The notes: generated by a model from the sequence alone, not told the origin. A stretch of DNA of 64,000 nucleotides from Methanotrichaceae archaeon (GCA_013178225.1 JABLXE010000014.1:1-64000), one strand, 5' to 3'; counted from the stretch's first letter, positions 9,189-18,877 are shown. Numbers and translations: made by a program.

Positions 9189-10052
9189 ATGGTCGAACAC
9201 CTGCTGGAGATGGCCAAGGCTCTGGTGAAGATCAGGGATGGCAAGATAGAGGTTCTGTCGGACCCCAGGATAGCCAGCTGTCCGCTCAGAAGGGGCCTTT
9301 ACGGCTGGGAAAAGGAGAGCCGGGAGACGGTTGAGACAGCCTTGCGAGAGCACATGCAGACCATGGGGATGTACGGCCCGGACCGGGTTTTGGAGACCGC
9401 TCTCGAACCGGTGGCCTTCGGGGCCTCGGAGATCCTGATGGACGGGATGCGAGAGGGGCTGGTTGATGCCGCGGTGGTGGTATGCGAGGGTGCGGGAACG
9501 GTTGTGACAGACCGGCCGGAGGTGCTTCAGGCAGTAGGCGCTCACATGACCGGACTTTTGCGAACTGAGCCCGTAAAGGAGATCCAGGACGGCCTGTTGG
9601 CGAGAGGCTGCCTGCTGCTGGACCGCCGTGCGGGCGTGGATCAATTGAAGGGCTTTGAGATGGCCGCTCTAGCCGGCTACAAACGGATAGCAGTCACTAT
9701 CGCCGGCGACAGGGCCGATGATGCCAGAGCCCTGAGAGAAAAGGGGGACAAAGATACGGACGCACGCCCCCTGATCCTGGCGGTTCACACCACAGGAATA
9801 ACCGAGGCCTGCGCCAGGACCCTGGCAGACAGCTGCGATCTGGTGTGGTCCTGCGCCTCAAAAGCGGTGAGAGAGGTCGTTTCCGGCCGGGATGCGCTTC
9901 AGATCGGCATATCCATACCGGTCTTCGCCCTGACTTATGAGGGGAGGCGTCTGCTTTTGAACCGGGCTCTGCACTTCAAGGGAAGCCTGGTGGTTCACCG
10001 GGCAAGCATTCCGCTAATACCTGAGGACAAGCAGCCCGATCCCCTGACCTGA
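9189..10052 (+). CDS. Methanogenesis marker protein 8 (DUF2099)
   Basis: Member of DUF2099, known as methanogenesis marker 8 because it is found almost only in methanogens. Its function is not established. Supporting segments are 'SCPLRRGLYG' near residue 30, 'MYGPDRVLET', 'FGASEILMDGMREGLVDAAVVVCEGAGTVV', 'GCLLLDRRAGVDQLKGFEMAALAGYKRIAVTIAGD' and 'HTTGITEACA'. Length 287, slightly above the usual 260-270. GGTGA seven bases upstream supports ATG 9189. It is a single gene, convergent with the DJ-1 gene three bases away. A second marker gene (marker 10) lies at 26-27 kb, so the window carries two methanogen-specific genes besides mer. Confidence 0.88.
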   Translation: MVEHLLEMAKALVKIRDGKIEVLSDPRIASCPLRRGLYGWEKESRETVETALREHMQTMGMYGPDRVLETALEPVAFGASEILMDGMREGLVDAAVVVCEGAGTVVTDRPEVLQAVGAHMTGLLRTEPVKEIQDGLLARGCLLLDRRAGVDQLKGFEMAALAGYKRIAVTIAGDRADDARALREKGDKDTDARPLILAVHTTGITEACARTLADSCDLVWSCASKAVREVVSGRDALQIGISIPVFALTYEGRRLLLNRALHFKGSLVVHRASIPLIPEDKQPDPLT

Positions 10053-10054
10053 TA

Positions 10055-10612
10055 TCAGTCGCCCGGACAGACGGCCAGTATCTGGGCCTTGATCTTCTCT
10101 TTGGCCTCCTTTCCGGCCAGGACTTCGACCATCTTCAGGGCCAGCTCCATGGCCGTACCGGGAGACTGGCTGGTGATCAGACGGCCGTCCACCACCACAC
10201 GTTCCGGCGAGTAGCAGGCGCAGGCAGCTACTTCCTCTCTTCCCGCAGGATTCACGGTAGCCCTTCGTCCTTTCAGTACCCCCGACTTGACCAGAACCGA
10301 CGGTGCCCCGCAGATGGCGGCTATGTATTTTCCCGCTCGATCCATCTCTCTTGTAAGACTTAGAACCCTCTCATCCTCTCGCAGGTTCACAAAGCCTGGA
10401 AAGCCTCCTGCCAGATACAGGACCTCGAAATCAGATGCCTTGACCCCGTCCAGAGTGGAATCGGGCTGAACCCGTACCTGGTGGGCGCCCTCTATCAGTC
10501 CGTCTCTTAAGCCCGCCATCACCACTTCGACCTCGGCCCGCCTCAGGATGTCTACGATAGTCATGACCTCGATCTCCTCGAAGCCATCTGCCAGTGGAAC
10601 AAGAACCTTCAT
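10055..10612 (-). CDS. DJ-1/PfpI family protein
   Basis: A 185-residue member of the DJ-1/ThiJ/PfpI superfamily. The nucleophile-elbow cysteine is Cys101 in 'AAICGAP', and the partner glutamate is Glu15 in 'GFEEIE'. Family members act as deglycases, chaperones or stress proteins; the exact activity cannot be read from sequence. The end is cysteine-containing ('AACACYSPERVV', 'AVCPGD'). ATG 10612 has no ribosome-binding site, and AT-rich sequence about 25 bases upstream suggests a leaderless message. It converges tail-to-tail with marker 8. Confidence 0.9.
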   Translation of the reverse strand: MKVLVPLADGFEEIEVMTIVDILRRAEVEVVMAGLRDGLIEGAHQVRVQPDSTLDGVKASDFEVLYLAGGFPGFVNLREDERVLSLTREMDRAGKYIAAICGAPSVLVKSGVLKGRRATVNPAGREEVAACACYSPERVVVDGRLITSQSPGTAMELALKMVEVLAGKEAKEKIKAQILAVCPGD

Positions 10613-10822
10613 ATTTATCCAAAAAACTTCATTCTCGATTTCTTATCTCATTTTCGCTGGTTCACAGAGTGGCCGGCAAAAATTTGAACTATGAAATGAA
10701 ATTGGGTCTGTACGCCTATTTGTGAGATCTAATGAAATCCTGGGAAGGATTAGCCCAAGGCTGTAGTCCGGGGAGATCATGAAGAACGAGTCATATCATC
10801 TGACAGATCTGGGCGGGCTTTG

Positions 10823-11113
10823 ATGCACAGCACCACCGAAAGCATAGAAAGCCCTCTGGATGTGATCGTCCATTTTTCGGAGCAAGACTGGGAAAGGGCC
10901 AACGGGGATATCTCCTGGGCTACGCACGAAGTGATAGCTGAGCTGAAAAAGTACAAAGATCATCCTGAGAGCTATTTTGCCACCAAGCCCGCATGGCTGT
11001 GCCGGTTTTTCCCCTGGGAGAGTCGAATTCGCCTGGAGATTCAGGGGCACATGTGGACCCACGACCGCCATATAAGGTTCAGCGAATGGTGGATCGTGAA
11101 ACTGATAAGATGA
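10823..11113 (+). CDS. Hypothetical small protein
   Basis: A 96-residue protein I do not recognise. It is rich in Trp, His and charged residues ('SEQDWERANGDISWATHEVIAELKKYKDHPES', 'WLCRFFPWESRIRLEIQGHMWTHDRH'). It has no signal peptide or membrane helix. I chose ATG 10823 over TTG 10820. No clear ribosome-binding site is present. It stands alone between the DJ-1 gene and the winged-helix regulator. The codon pattern looks like that of a real gene, but confidence is moderate. Confidence 0.45.
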   Translation: MHSTTESIESPLDVIVHFSEQDWERANGDISWATHEVIAELKKYKDHPESYFATKPAWLCRFFPWESRIRLEIQGHMWTHDRHIRFSEWWIVKLIR

Positions 11114-11186
11114 GATCGAAAAACCTGAAAATTCGGCTGAAGCCAGCTTTCTTTTGAACTGGGAATCGCATTTCCGAGAGCAGCGA

Positions 11187-11657
11187 TTAGGGCTTTGACT
11201 CCCGGATCGCCGCTTTTATGCGTTCATCCAGCTCCCGAGCCTCTCTGGCCAGCGGCTCGTCCTCTAGAGCAGCAAGTTTTGCGAGGTCCCTGCGCAGGGG
11301 CCCTAGCTTGAGGACACTGTTCGGACCATCTGCCGACTCTATGCAGCTTCGCAAGATCGCCAGCCTCTTCTGGTGAAACTTGGGCTCCTGCAACTGCTCC
11401 ATCAGCTGCGATAGCGCCTGGGCCGTCTTTCTTCCCCGTTCGGTGAGCTCCAGGTATCTGATACGCCCCTCAGGCCGCGAGGTAATCATCCCGAATTCCT
11501 CGAGCTGGGAGAGTATATTGGAAGTATGAGGGAATGTGGAATCTATGCGCTTGGCAATCATTGCCGCGTAGGCAGGATTCATTTCACCTACTGCCAGCAG
11601 AGCTAGGACCGGCTTTTCCCTCAGAAATAGCCTTTGCATAGATTCGTCGCCGGGCAT
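11187..11657 (-). CDS. Winged-helix transcriptional regulator
   Basis: This 156-residue protein has a MarR/PadR-like winged helix in residues 10-75: 'AYAAMIAKRIDSTFPHTSNILSQLEEFGMI' is the helix-turn-helix, and 'TSRPEGRIRYLELTERGRKTA' is the wing and final helix. The C-terminal half is helical and may form the dimer. It starts ten bases after the lipoprotein gene on the same strand, so the two are probably one operon and the regulator may control that lipoprotein or its ligand response. The start may instead be the second methionine, six codons in. Confidence 0.75.
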   Translation of the reverse strand: MPGDESMQRLFLREKPVLALLAVGEMNPAYAAMIAKRIDSTFPHTSNILSQLEEFGMITSRPEGRIRYLELTERGRKTAQALSQLMEQLQEPKFHQKRLAILRSCIESADGPNSVLKLGPLRRDLAKLAALEDEPLAREARELDERIKAAIRESKP

Positions 11658-11667
11658 GAGACAAATC

Positions 11668-12612
11668 TCAGACCGAAGCCGCCTGCAGGGCGGAGGGATA
11701 GATGGCCTCCGCCTTGGAAGCGTCCTCAGGCAGAACTATGCTTACCGGTTTGTTGATATCGGTGTAAAGGTCTGTGGACTCAATCCGCACCGATACTTCG
11801 CCAAGACTCAGCGATTCGTTGAACATTATCATCTGCCCGCTACTCGGGTCCAGACCGCCCACTATGACCGGGGTCATCGAAAAGTCGATGAGGCTCTGAT
11901 ACTTCACCGGCAGTCCGTTATCCTTCGCCAGCCACACGTATTTCTCTATCTGACTGCTCTCGTTTAGCTCAGTCCGGTTGATGGACGGTATGAACACTGG
12001 ATACTGGACCAGCCTCACGGCCACGCTGAAGGCGCTGTTATAGAGGTTGGCATAGTCGCTCTCCCCCGTAATCACCTTGAGCTTATAGCTGTCTAAATCT
12101 CCAACCTTCTCCGAGCCCACCATCTCCAGCTGGGAGTCGTTGATCCGCGCCGCCAGAGCCTTTATCTGGTTGTTCTGGCCCCCGCCCCAGATCTCCTCTA
12201 CAGGGGTTGGGTCCACCAGATGAGTCCATTTACCGTTGTCCTCCTGCAGGTAGGTGGAGTTGCCGATCTGATAAACGATGGCCTGTGAAGAGCTGACGTT
12301 GGCAGGCTGCCCGGGAAGCTCCAGGGAATTTTCCCTCAAGCCCTGAACCCAGGCCTTGAATCCCACCAGGTCGACTGCCGACTCAGTGCTCAGGCTCTCA
12401 GAAATTGTGGTTATGTTGGCTGCATCGGAGGCATTTTCCCCGCCCTTGAGCTCAATTGTCTGATCGACTGAACTGGACAGCCGATAGCTGCTCAAGTTGT
12501 CAGATGACTCAACCGCAAGAGCCTTCAGCTCATCAGGACTTTTTCCCTGCTCGGTGCACCCGGAAAAAGCCACCACCACGACCAAAGCTAAAATAAATAG
12601 CAATCTCTTCAT
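11668..12612 (-). CDS. Exported lipoprotein, LolA-like beta protein
   Basis: A 314-residue lipoprotein with hydrophobic signal residues 3-15 and lipobox 'AFSGC' (Cys19), so the mature protein should be anchored to the outer face of the membrane. The mature part resembles the methanogen lipoproteins whose fold is compared with LolA/LppX: alternating strands such as 'SSYRLSSSVDQTIELKGG', 'NSTYLQEDNGKWTHLVDP' and 'LDSYKLKVITGESDYANLYN'. These proteins are thought to bind hydrophobic ligands; that is family knowledge, not shown here. 'GGAGATG' supports ATG 12612. It is co-transcribed with the winged-helix gene. Confidence 0.75.
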   Translation of the reverse strand: MKRLLFILALVVVVAFSGCTEQGKSPDELKALAVESSDNLSSYRLSSSVDQTIELKGGENASDAANITTISESLSTESAVDLVGFKAWVQGLRENSLELPGQPANVSSSQAIVYQIGNSTYLQEDNGKWTHLVDPTPVEEIWGGGQNNQIKALAARINDSQLEMVGSEKVGDLDSYKLKVITGESDYANLYNSAFSVAVRLVQYPVFIPSINRTELNESSQIEKYVWLAKDNGLPVKYQSLIDFSMTPVIVGGLDPSSGQMIMFNESLSLGEVSVRIESTDLYTDINKPVSIVLPEDASKAEAIYPSALQAASV

Positions 12613-12754
12613 CCTGGCATCTCCGTCTCTTATAATAATGGGATGATGAAGCGCTCATCCCAAACCCGCCCATAGCTAAGTAACAACATCAGCTTAAATC
12701 CTTTCCGATTTCAATCAGCCAGGGCGGATGGCCTCAATTTGCCGCGCCGCGATC

Positions 12755-13675
12755 TCATGCCAATGGCGCCGGCTCGAACTTCTGGCCGGTGATCATCTCA
12801 AATAGCTTGACATAGATATCGCGAGTGTTGCGAATCACGTCCTCCGGCAGGGCCGGAATGTCCGGCTCGTCTGTGCCTGCGGCTCTAGCGGCATAAAGCT
12901 GGTCCTTGTAGCCGATCTGGCGGTAATACTGGCGCACGTACTCCTTGGAAAGGTCCACGAACTCGCCTTCTCCATAGCGATCCTTGTCCCAGAAGCGGTC
13001 CTCGTCAGCGGTTCCGTAAACGTCGACCACCATTATCTGGCGTTCTTCGTCCAGGGCCAGTTCCTTCTTGCCGTCCACATGAATCAGGCCCCTACTGGCC
13101 ACATTCCTGCCGATATCCTCGTCTATTTTTAAGACCACCTCCCGGGCGGCCTCAAACTCGGCGGGGCTGAGGCTCGATATCTCCAAAGCCTCTTCCCGGT
13201 TCAGCAGACGGTCGGTCTTCTCCAGCTTGGTGGAGACCTCGATGAATGGATCGGGCAGCTGCTCGCCGTAAATGACTTTGTGTCCGGAATTAAAGCCCAC
13301 ATCTTGAGCCAATACCTGCCCCTCCTTTATGCGGTCGTAGAGCGATCCGGCCACATACCAGCGGCATATGAACTCCAGGGGAATCAAACAGCGTCGGGAC
13401 TGCCTGCTGAGGTCCTCAGGCTGGATGATGTCCACCTTCTTAACTCGCATCCCGTTGGGAGGGATGTATTCCTCAAAGTGGGTCTTGATGCCCATCTTTT
13501 CCGCGCGCTTGAGCCAGTATACTCCTTCTCGACAGAGCGTCTCGCCCTTATAGGGAATTATGCTCGGAATGACTTTGTCAAAGACGGAGATGTTGTCGGA
13601 GAACCGGAACTCCAGGCTCTCCCCCAAATCATAGGCCGCCTTGACCTTGCCCTTCATCAAAAGCTTGCGTTCCAT
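12755..13675 (-). CDS. purC: Phosphoribosylaminoimidazole-succinocarboxamide synthase
   Basis: Joins aspartate to CAIR using ATP in purine synthesis (SAICAR synthetase). Motifs include 'GKVKAAYDLGESLEFRFSDNISVFD' at the N-terminus, 'LEFICRWYVAGSLYDR', 'FIEVSTKLEKTDRLLN', and 'ALDEERQIMVVDVYGTADEDRFW'. At about 306 residues it belongs to the longer form with a C-terminal extension ('YVRQYYRQIGYKDQLY', 'PALPEDVIRNTRDIYVKLFEMITG'), as in yeast-type enzymes. I chose ATG 13675 over the preceding TTG. A second purine gene, purP, lies at 58.9 kb. It is transcribed after a 120-base gap from the thermosome gene on the same strand. Confidence 0.95.
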   Translation of the reverse strand: MERKLLMKGKVKAAYDLGESLEFRFSDNISVFDKVIPSIIPYKGETLCREGVYWLKRAEKMGIKTHFEEYIPPNGMRVKKVDIIQPEDLSRQSRRCLIPLEFICRWYVAGSLYDRIKEGQVLAQDVGFNSGHKVIYGEQLPDPFIEVSTKLEKTDRLLNREEALEISSLSPAEFEAAREVVLKIDEDIGRNVASRGLIHVDGKKELALDEERQIMVVDVYGTADEDRFWDKDRYGEGEFVDLSKEYVRQYYRQIGYKDQLYAARAAGTDEPDIPALPEDVIRNTRDIYVKLFEMITGQKFEPAPLA

Positions 13676-13795
13676 CAACGGCCATACAGCAGAGAGGATG
13701 ATAACACTTTTGCCTTAGGGTTTGGCCGGCCTTTATCCGGGACGGAAAACGTGATCGGAGCCCAAAAAAGAGAGAATGAAAGAGAGGGTGAGTAT

Positions 13796-15436
13796 CTACT
13801 CGAAGTCCTCTCCCATGCCACCCATGCCGCCGGGCATTCCGCCGGGGCCGCCAGCGGGTCCGCCTGACTTGGAGGCGATAACGTCATCGATTCGCAGGAT
13901 CATCACAGCGGCTTCCGCGGCGCTGTTAATGGCCTGGGTCTTGACGCGCAGGGGCTCGACCACTCCCAGGTTGAGCATGTCCACAGGCTCGCCAGTGTCC
14001 ATATCCAGTCCGGAGCTCTTCACATTCTTCTCGTGCTGGCTTCGCAGGGCTACCAGGCTGTCGATCTGATCCAGGCCGGCGTTCTCGGCCAGGGTCTTGG
14101 GGATAACTTCCATGGCATCGGCGAAGGCCTCAATGGCCAGCTGCTCGCGTCCGCCAACTGTGGCCGCGTATTCCCGCAGCCTCAGGGCCAGCTCCACCTC
14201 AGGCGCGCCGCCTCCGGGAACCAGCATCTTGTCCTCGACTACTACGCCCACGACGCGAAGCGCATCCTCCATGGCCCTCTCCAGCTCATCGACCACGTGT
14301 TCGGTTCCGCCACGCAGGATGATGGACACGGACTTGGGGTTCTCGCACTGCTCGACGAAGGTCATCTTCTCGTCGCCGATCTTTCTCTCCTCTACCAGGC
14401 CGGCGCTGCCCAGGTCCTTCTCGCCCAGATCGTGAATGCTGGTCACGATTCTGCCTCCGCTGGCACGGGCGAGCTTCTCCATGTCGCTCTTCTTCACCCG
14501 GCGAACGGTGTAGATTCCGGCCTTGGCCAGGAAGTGCTGGGCCAGGTCATCGATGCCCTTCTGGCAGAAGACCACGTTGGCTCCCGTGGATACGATTCTC
14601 TGCACCATGTCCTTGAGCATGGTCTCTTCCTGGTCCAGGAACGCCTGCAGCTGATCAGGGGAGGTGATCTCGATCTTTGCATCCACCTCGGTCTTCTCGA
14701 TCTCGATTGCGGCGTTGAGCAGGGCAATCTTGGCTTTTGCGACCTTGCGGGGCATATTGGGGTGCAGCCTGTCCTTGTCGATCACCATGCCGTGGATCAG
14801 CTGAGAATCGGTTATTCCTCCGCCTACCTTCTTCTCAACGGTGATGTTGTCGATATCCACGCTGCCGTCTTCGTCTACGACTGCGCTCACAGCCTGGACG
14901 GCCAGATCGGCCAGCTCCATCCTGGCGGCCTGAGAGCCCTTTCCGGTCATGGCGGTGACTGCAATCTTCTTTAGAAGCGCCTTATCGTTCTGAGTGACGT
15001 TTACGCCGATGGTCTTCAGAATCTCGATGGCCTTCTCGGATGCGGCCCGGTAGCCGGCTGCGATCACCGTGGGGTGAATCTCCTGGTCCAGCAGAGCCTC
15101 AGCCTGCTTTAGCAGCTCTCCGGCCAGAACCACTGCCGTGGTGGTGCCGTCGCCGACTTCAGTGTCCTGGGTCTTGGCGATCTCCACCATCATCTTGGCT
15201 GCCGGATGCTCGATATCCATTTCCTTTAAGATGGTCACGCCATCGTTGGTGATAACCACATCTCCCAGGGTGTCCACCAGCATCTTGTCCATGCCTTTGG
15301 GGCCAAGCGTAGTCCGGACGGCTCCAGCTACCGCCTTGGCGGCCATGATGTTGGATCTCTGTGCTTCGCGGCCAGCGGTCCTCTGGCTGCCCTCCTTCAA
15401 AATTAGAACCGGTGTTCCACCGAATTGTCCTGCCAT
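13796..15436 (-). CDS. ths: Thermosome subunit (group II chaperonin)
   Basis: ATP-driven folding chaperonin forming the archaeal double ring. The 546 residues show the expected blocks: '[15 protein letters not shown]', '[13 protein letters not shown]', '[17 protein letters not shown]', a middle apical domain, '[13 protein letters not shown]' near the end, and a Gly/Met tail ('[15 protein letters not shown]') typical of thermosomes. 'GGAGG' seven bases before ATG 15436 fixes the start. A TATA-like element at 15491-15500 gives a short leader. It is a single-gene unit. Heat control by Phr or TFB variants is possible but no operator is evident. Confidence 0.97.
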   Translation of the reverse strand: MAGQFGGTPVLILKEGSQRTAGREAQRSNIMAAKAVAGAVRTTLGPKGMDKMLVDTLGDVVITNDGVTILKEMDIEHPAAKMMVEIAKTQDTEVGDGTTTAVVLAGELLKQAEALLDQEIHPTVIAAGYRAASEKAIEILKTIGVNVTQNDKALLKKIAVTAMTGKGSQAARMELADLAVQAVSAVVDEDGSVDIDNITVEKKVGGGITDSQLIHGMVIDKDRLHPNMPRKVAKAKIALLNAAIEIEKTEVDAKIEITSPDQLQAFLDQEETMLKDMVQRIVSTGANVVFCQKGIDDLAQHFLAKAGIYTVRRVKKSDMEKLARASGGRIVTSIHDLGEKDLGSAGLVEERKIGDEKMTFVEQCENPKSVSIILRGGTEHVVDELERAMEDALRVVGVVVEDKMLVPGGGAPEVELALRLREYAATVGGREQLAIEAFADAMEVIPKTLAENAGLDQIDSLVALRSQHEKNVKSSGLDMDTGEPVDMLNLGVVEPLRVKTQAINSAAEAAVMILRIDDVIASKSGGPAGGPGGMPGGMGGMGEDFE

Positions 15437-15490
15437 TCAAGTTCCTCCATTAATGTGACTGATCTTGACGTCAACTCAGGTGTTTGAACT

Positions 15491-15500
15491 TCTATATGAA
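15491..15500 (-). promoter_or_regulatory. TATA box of thermosome gene
   Basis: Reads TTCATATAGA on the minus strand, about 60 bases before the thermosome start. Transcription would begin near 15470 and leave a leader of about 35 bases holding the GGAGG site. Confidence 0.5.
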
Positions 15501-15690
15501 CATTTTGGTTAGTCCGGACCACCAGCTGGCGGCCTGAATTCAAATTACAGAGAAATAATCATCATATCATAATCCGAGCTATTATGCTGCTCCGCCCTCA
15601 GCAGACCGCCGACCGATGAGAGCGCTTTGGCTGTCCAGGCAGGCAAATTCACCATGCGTCTTTTTCCGATCATCCCGCACGTCATAACTG

Positions 15691-15700
15691 ATTTATATCT
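15691..15700 (+). promoter_or_regulatory. TATA box of the 56-residue zinc protein gene
   Basis: ATTTATATCT on the + strand, about 50 bases before ATG 15745. The predicted start of transcription is near 15720. Confidence 0.5.
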
Positions 15701-15744
15701 TCCCCGCACCACTTTCGAAGCGTCCGAGAGGACACGTGAATAAC

Positions 15745-15915
15745 ATGGAAAGAGGAAGAAGCGGTGGCTTCGAAAGAGGCCCAAGAGAGATGCATGATGC
15801 AGTGTGTTCCGATTGTGGCAAACAGACTCAGGTTCCCTTCAAGCCGGATCAGGATCGCCCGGTATATTGTCAGGAGTGCTATCAGAAGCACAGGCCGCCT
15901 CGAAGAAGTTATTGA
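15745..15915 (+). CDS. CxxC-x17-CxxC small zinc-ribbon protein
   Basis: A 56-residue basic protein whose two CxxC pairs (C21/C24 and C42/C45) are separated by exactly 17 residues, the signature of the CxxC-x17-CxxC family, small proteins of unknown role in methanogens and some bacteria. The ends are Arg/Gly-rich ('MERGRSGGFERGPRE', 'HRPPRRSY'), which suggests RNA or DNA contact. A TATA element lies 50 bases upstream. The ribosome-binding site is weak ('GAGAGGAC', about 10 bases before). The longer minus-strand frame over the same DNA is only a shadow. Confidence 0.8.
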   Translation: MERGRSGGFERGPREMHDAVCSDCGKQTQVPFKPDQDRPVYCQECYQKHRPPRRSY

Positions 15916-16027
15916 TGATATTTAGTCGCTTCTGAAACCCATTGGGGCTTTTCCCAACAGAGATTTCAGACTTAATTTAGCATCACGGTGGCAGGGCGAG
16001 AGAAAGCCCTGTTGAATTTTTCTATAG

Positions 16028-17071
16028 TCAGGCCGTGCAGATGCCCCGAGCCGCCTTTTCCTGGCGGATCATGTAATAGAGCACCAGCAACACAACCAGG
16101 TTTCCGGCCAGTCCCAGCAGGGCCAGCAACTGGGCGTGGTAGAACAGGAAGACCTGGACCAGAAATATCTGCACCAGAACCGCGTTCTTGAAGAGCTGAT
16201 AGGCCTCCAGCCGGGAGCTGTGCATCTTAACGACGCCTGCTATCACTATTAAAGCAGCAATCGTGGCCGAGGCCAGGCCGATCTGGTCGATGAAGGAGAT
16301 GGTTGGGAAGAGGGCATGAAGGTCGATTTTCCAGCGCAGCTTGGCATAGAGCAGCAGCAGATCCACGGCCAGAGCGAAGAGGGCCTGCAAGAGGAAGAAG
16401 GCTATAAACGCATTTACAAACCAGCCCTTCTGCACCAACCTTCGATACAGCTTCCGGGCATGGGTCTTGGCCCAGGTATAAGGGCCGGGCCTTCCCGGAG
16501 GTCGGGCCTCCACCGCGTACAGCAGATCACGAAGTGCCCTGGCTACCGGATCGGCAGGGTCGCAGGCCCGCAGAAGATCCAGGGCCTGTTTTCGTTCCCG
16601 GTGGTCGAGGTCTTCGAGCACCGCCTCTTTGGCGATCTCCAGGGCGTTTATCAGCCGCTCTTCTTCGGAGAACTCGCGCCGGCGAAAGAATATCTCTATC
16701 CCCAGGTAGAGCAGGACGAAGGTCACATAGATCATGGCCACCGCCGGCCGGAAGAAGTAGTTGTTGTCTCCGGTCATGAACTTGCCCAGCTCGTCTATGA
16801 AGGCCCCGAACCCGAGCCCTCCTAAAAAGGCGGCCACGTAGAGCGCGGACTTGTTGATGTAGGCCAGGGCGATCAAGAGGGCCAGCATCAACAGCAGGCC
16901 GCCCAGAAGCACATGCGCGATGTGCAGCCCCCGGCCGCTGAGCTGCGGATAACCGGTCAGGGCTAAGAAGAAACGGATGCCTAGCACCGAGATGACGGCG
17001 GTTGAAAAGAAGATTTCCAGCAGGTTATGCCCTTCCAGGCTGCGAATGAAAGGCCGGCTCACAAGCTCCAT
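16028..17071 (-). CDS. Multi-pass membrane protein of unknown function
   Basis: This 347-residue protein has about eight membrane helices: four in residues 20-125 ('ISVLGIRFFLALTG', 'LLGGLLLMLALLIALAY', 'VAAFLGGLGFGAF', 'MIYVTFVLLYLGIEIFF'), a soluble charged section from about 128 to 215 ('REFSEEERLINALEIAKEAVLEDLDHRERKQAL'), then four more helices. I do not recognise the family. A 'GGAGCGGAAAG' site precedes ATG 17071. It starts 45 bases after the ABCE1 gene on the same strand and may share its transcript, but no functional link to translation is evident from its sequence. Confidence 0.7.
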   Translation of the reverse strand: MELVSRPFIRSLEGHNLLEIFFSTAVISVLGIRFFLALTGYPQLSGRGLHIAHVLLGGLLLMLALLIALAYINKSALYVAAFLGGLGFGAFIDELGKFMTGDNNYFFRPAVAMIYVTFVLLYLGIEIFFRRREFSEEERLINALEIAKEAVLEDLDHRERKQALDLLRACDPADPVARALRDLLYAVEARPPGRPGPYTWAKTHARKLYRRLVQKGWFVNAFIAFFLLQALFALAVDLLLLYAKLRWKIDLHALFPTISFIDQIGLASATIAALIVIAGVVKMHSSRLEAYQLFKNAVLVQIFLVQVFLFYHAQLLALLGLAGNLVVLLVLYYMIRQEKAARGICTA

Positions 17072-17116
17072 ATCAGCTTTCCGCTCCTGCCGACCATTAA
17101 TGTCGATGGTTGGCTA

Positions 17117-18877
17117 TTAGGCTTCCTGTGGAGAGTAGTAGTATTCGCCCTGTTCCTTCTGCATGCGGTCCAGTCGGGAATTGGGCTTGTTTACCCGCGG
17201 GCGTCTGGTCTCCTCATCACGCCTGAAGGTGATGCCTATCCCCTTCAAGAAGGCGTTCATGCCCTCGCGCATTTCATATGGCGGACGGGCTATGCCCAGG
17301 GCCCCCGGCCTGCCCTCGAAGACCATCAGCCGCTCGGAGAGCAGATCGATCAGGTAAATGTCGTGATCCACGACCAGCACCGTCTTCTCGGTCGATTCCG
17401 CAAAGCGGCGCATGACTTTGGCCGCCAGCATCCTCTGCTCCACGTCGAGGTGGGCGGAGGGCTCATCCAGAAGATAGAGATCGGCCTCCCGGCTGAGGCA
17501 GGCGGTGATGGCGACCCTCTGCAGCTCTCCACCTGATAGCTCGGTAAGCGTCTGGTCGATCAGGCTCTCCAGGCCCATGGGCTTCAGAATCTCGGACTGA
17601 TAGTAGCTGCTGTCGAAATTGCGGGCCACGCCTCTCAGCAGGCCCTGCACGGTCACATCGGAATCGGCCTTCAGGTACTGGGGCTTGTAGGATACCTTGA
17701 GCTGGTGGTCCAGGCCACCGGAAGTCGGCTTCTCCACTCCGGCCAGGACCTTGATGTAAGTACTTTTTCCGATGCCGTTGGGCCCCAGAATTCCCACTAC
17801 TTCGCCCCTGCGAATCACACCGGCCTCAGCCTCCAGCAGAAAGCCCGGGTAATCGACGGTGAAGGCCGGATAATCGATCAGCGGCGGAATCTCCTTCTCG
17901 ATTCTGGGTGCGTGCACCTCGAACTCGATGGCCTCCGACCTGACCCGGACGTTCTCCTCCGGGAAGAAGCCTTTCAGGTACTGATTGATGCCGACTCGAA
18001 CTCCCTTGGGACGGGTGATCACGCCGTATGCCCCGGGAACTCCGTAGATCAGGTGGATGCTCTCAGCTAGCAGGTCCAGCAGTGCCAGATCGTGCTCCAC
18101 CACCATGACCGCGCGGTCTTCGGCCAGGCTCTGCAATATGCGCGCCACATTGATGCGCTGGTAGATGTCGAGGTAAGGGCTGACCTCGTCGAAGAAGTAG
18201 AAATCTGCATCTCTGGCTGCGGCTGCGGCTATTGCCACCCTCTGCAGCTCGCCACCGCTCAATGAAGAGATGTTGCGGTCCAGGAGATGGGATATTCCCA
18301 GCTGCTGCAGCAGATCCTGCAGAGCGCCCCGCTCGTCCGTTCGTTCGAGCAGATCTCTCACCGGCCCGGAGAAGCTCTTGGGAATGCGATCCACATACTG
18401 AGGCTTGTAGGAGGTCTTGACGCCCTTCTCAGAGACCTTCCGCAGATAATCGCCCAGCGCAGATCCCGAGAACCTGGCGATGACCTGCTCCCAGGTGGCC
18501 CGGGCTCCAAGATTGGGGGTCAGAACCCCGGACATGATGGAGACTGCTGTGCTCTTGCCGATTCCATTGGGGCCTAATAGTCCGGTCACCTTGCCGGCCA
18601 CTGGCACCGGCAGCCCGTAAAGCGCGAAACCGTTCTGGCCGTAGCGGTGGACAGGATTTTCCATCTCTTCCGGCAGATTGGTGATGGTGATGGCTCCAAA
18701 AGGACACTTGCGCACGCAAATTCCGCATCCCACGCACAGGTTTTCGGTGATGACCGGCTTTCCGTCCACGAAAACTATGGTCTCGTCTCCGGTACGGACC
18801 GGCGGACAGAAGTACTCGCATTCCTTAGAGCACTTTCGCGGCTGGCAGCGATCTCTGTTAATGACTGCAATCCTCAT
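17117..18877 (-). CDS. ABCE1/Rli1 ribosome-recycling ATPase
   Basis: Splits ribosomes into subunits after termination. The N-terminal iron-sulfur domain has cysteines C11, C16, C20, C24 and C48, C51, C54, C58, enough for two 4Fe-4S clusters. Two ABC domains follow, with Walker A at residues 101-110 and again near 360 (both 'LGPNGIGKST'), and each with signature 'LSGGELQRVAI'. At 586 residues it is the usual length. 'AGGTGA' upstream supports ATG 18877. It follows the EMC6-like gene by ten bases in the same operon. Confidence 0.96.
   Translation of the reverse strand: MRIAVINRDRCQPRKCSKECEYFCPPVRTGDETIVFVDGKPVITENLCVGCGICVRKCPFGAITITNLPEEMENPVHRYGQNGFALYGLPVPVAGKVTGLLGPNGIGKSTAVSIMSGVLTPNLGARATWEQVIARFSGSALGDYLRKVSEKGVKTSYKPQYVDRIPKSFSGPVRDLLERTDERGALQDLLQQLGISHLLDRNISSLSGGELQRVAIAAAAARDADFYFFDEVSPYLDIYQRINVARILQSLAEDRAVMVVEHDLALLDLLAESIHLIYGVPGAYGVITRPKGVRVGINQYLKGFFPEENVRVRSEAIEFEVHAPRIEKEIPPLIDYPAFTVDYPGFLLEAEAGVIRRGEVVGILGPNGIGKSTYIKVLAGVEKPTSGGLDHQLKVSYKPQYLKADSDVTVQGLLRGVARNFDSSYYQSEILKPMGLESLIDQTLTELSGGELQRVAITACLSREADLYLLDEPSAHLDVEQRMLAAKVMRRFAESTEKTVLVVDHDIYLIDLLSERLMVFEGRPGALGIARPPYEMREGMNAFLKGIGITFRRDEETRRPRVNKPNSRLDRMQKEQGEYYYSPQEA

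Noticed and set aside
14033-14974. A 313-codon frame on the + strand opposite the thermosome
   Set aside because: Antisense shadow with biased composition and no domain.
15545-15784. A 79-codon minus-strand frame
   Set aside because: It overlaps the promoter and start of the real 56-residue zinc protein and has no domain.
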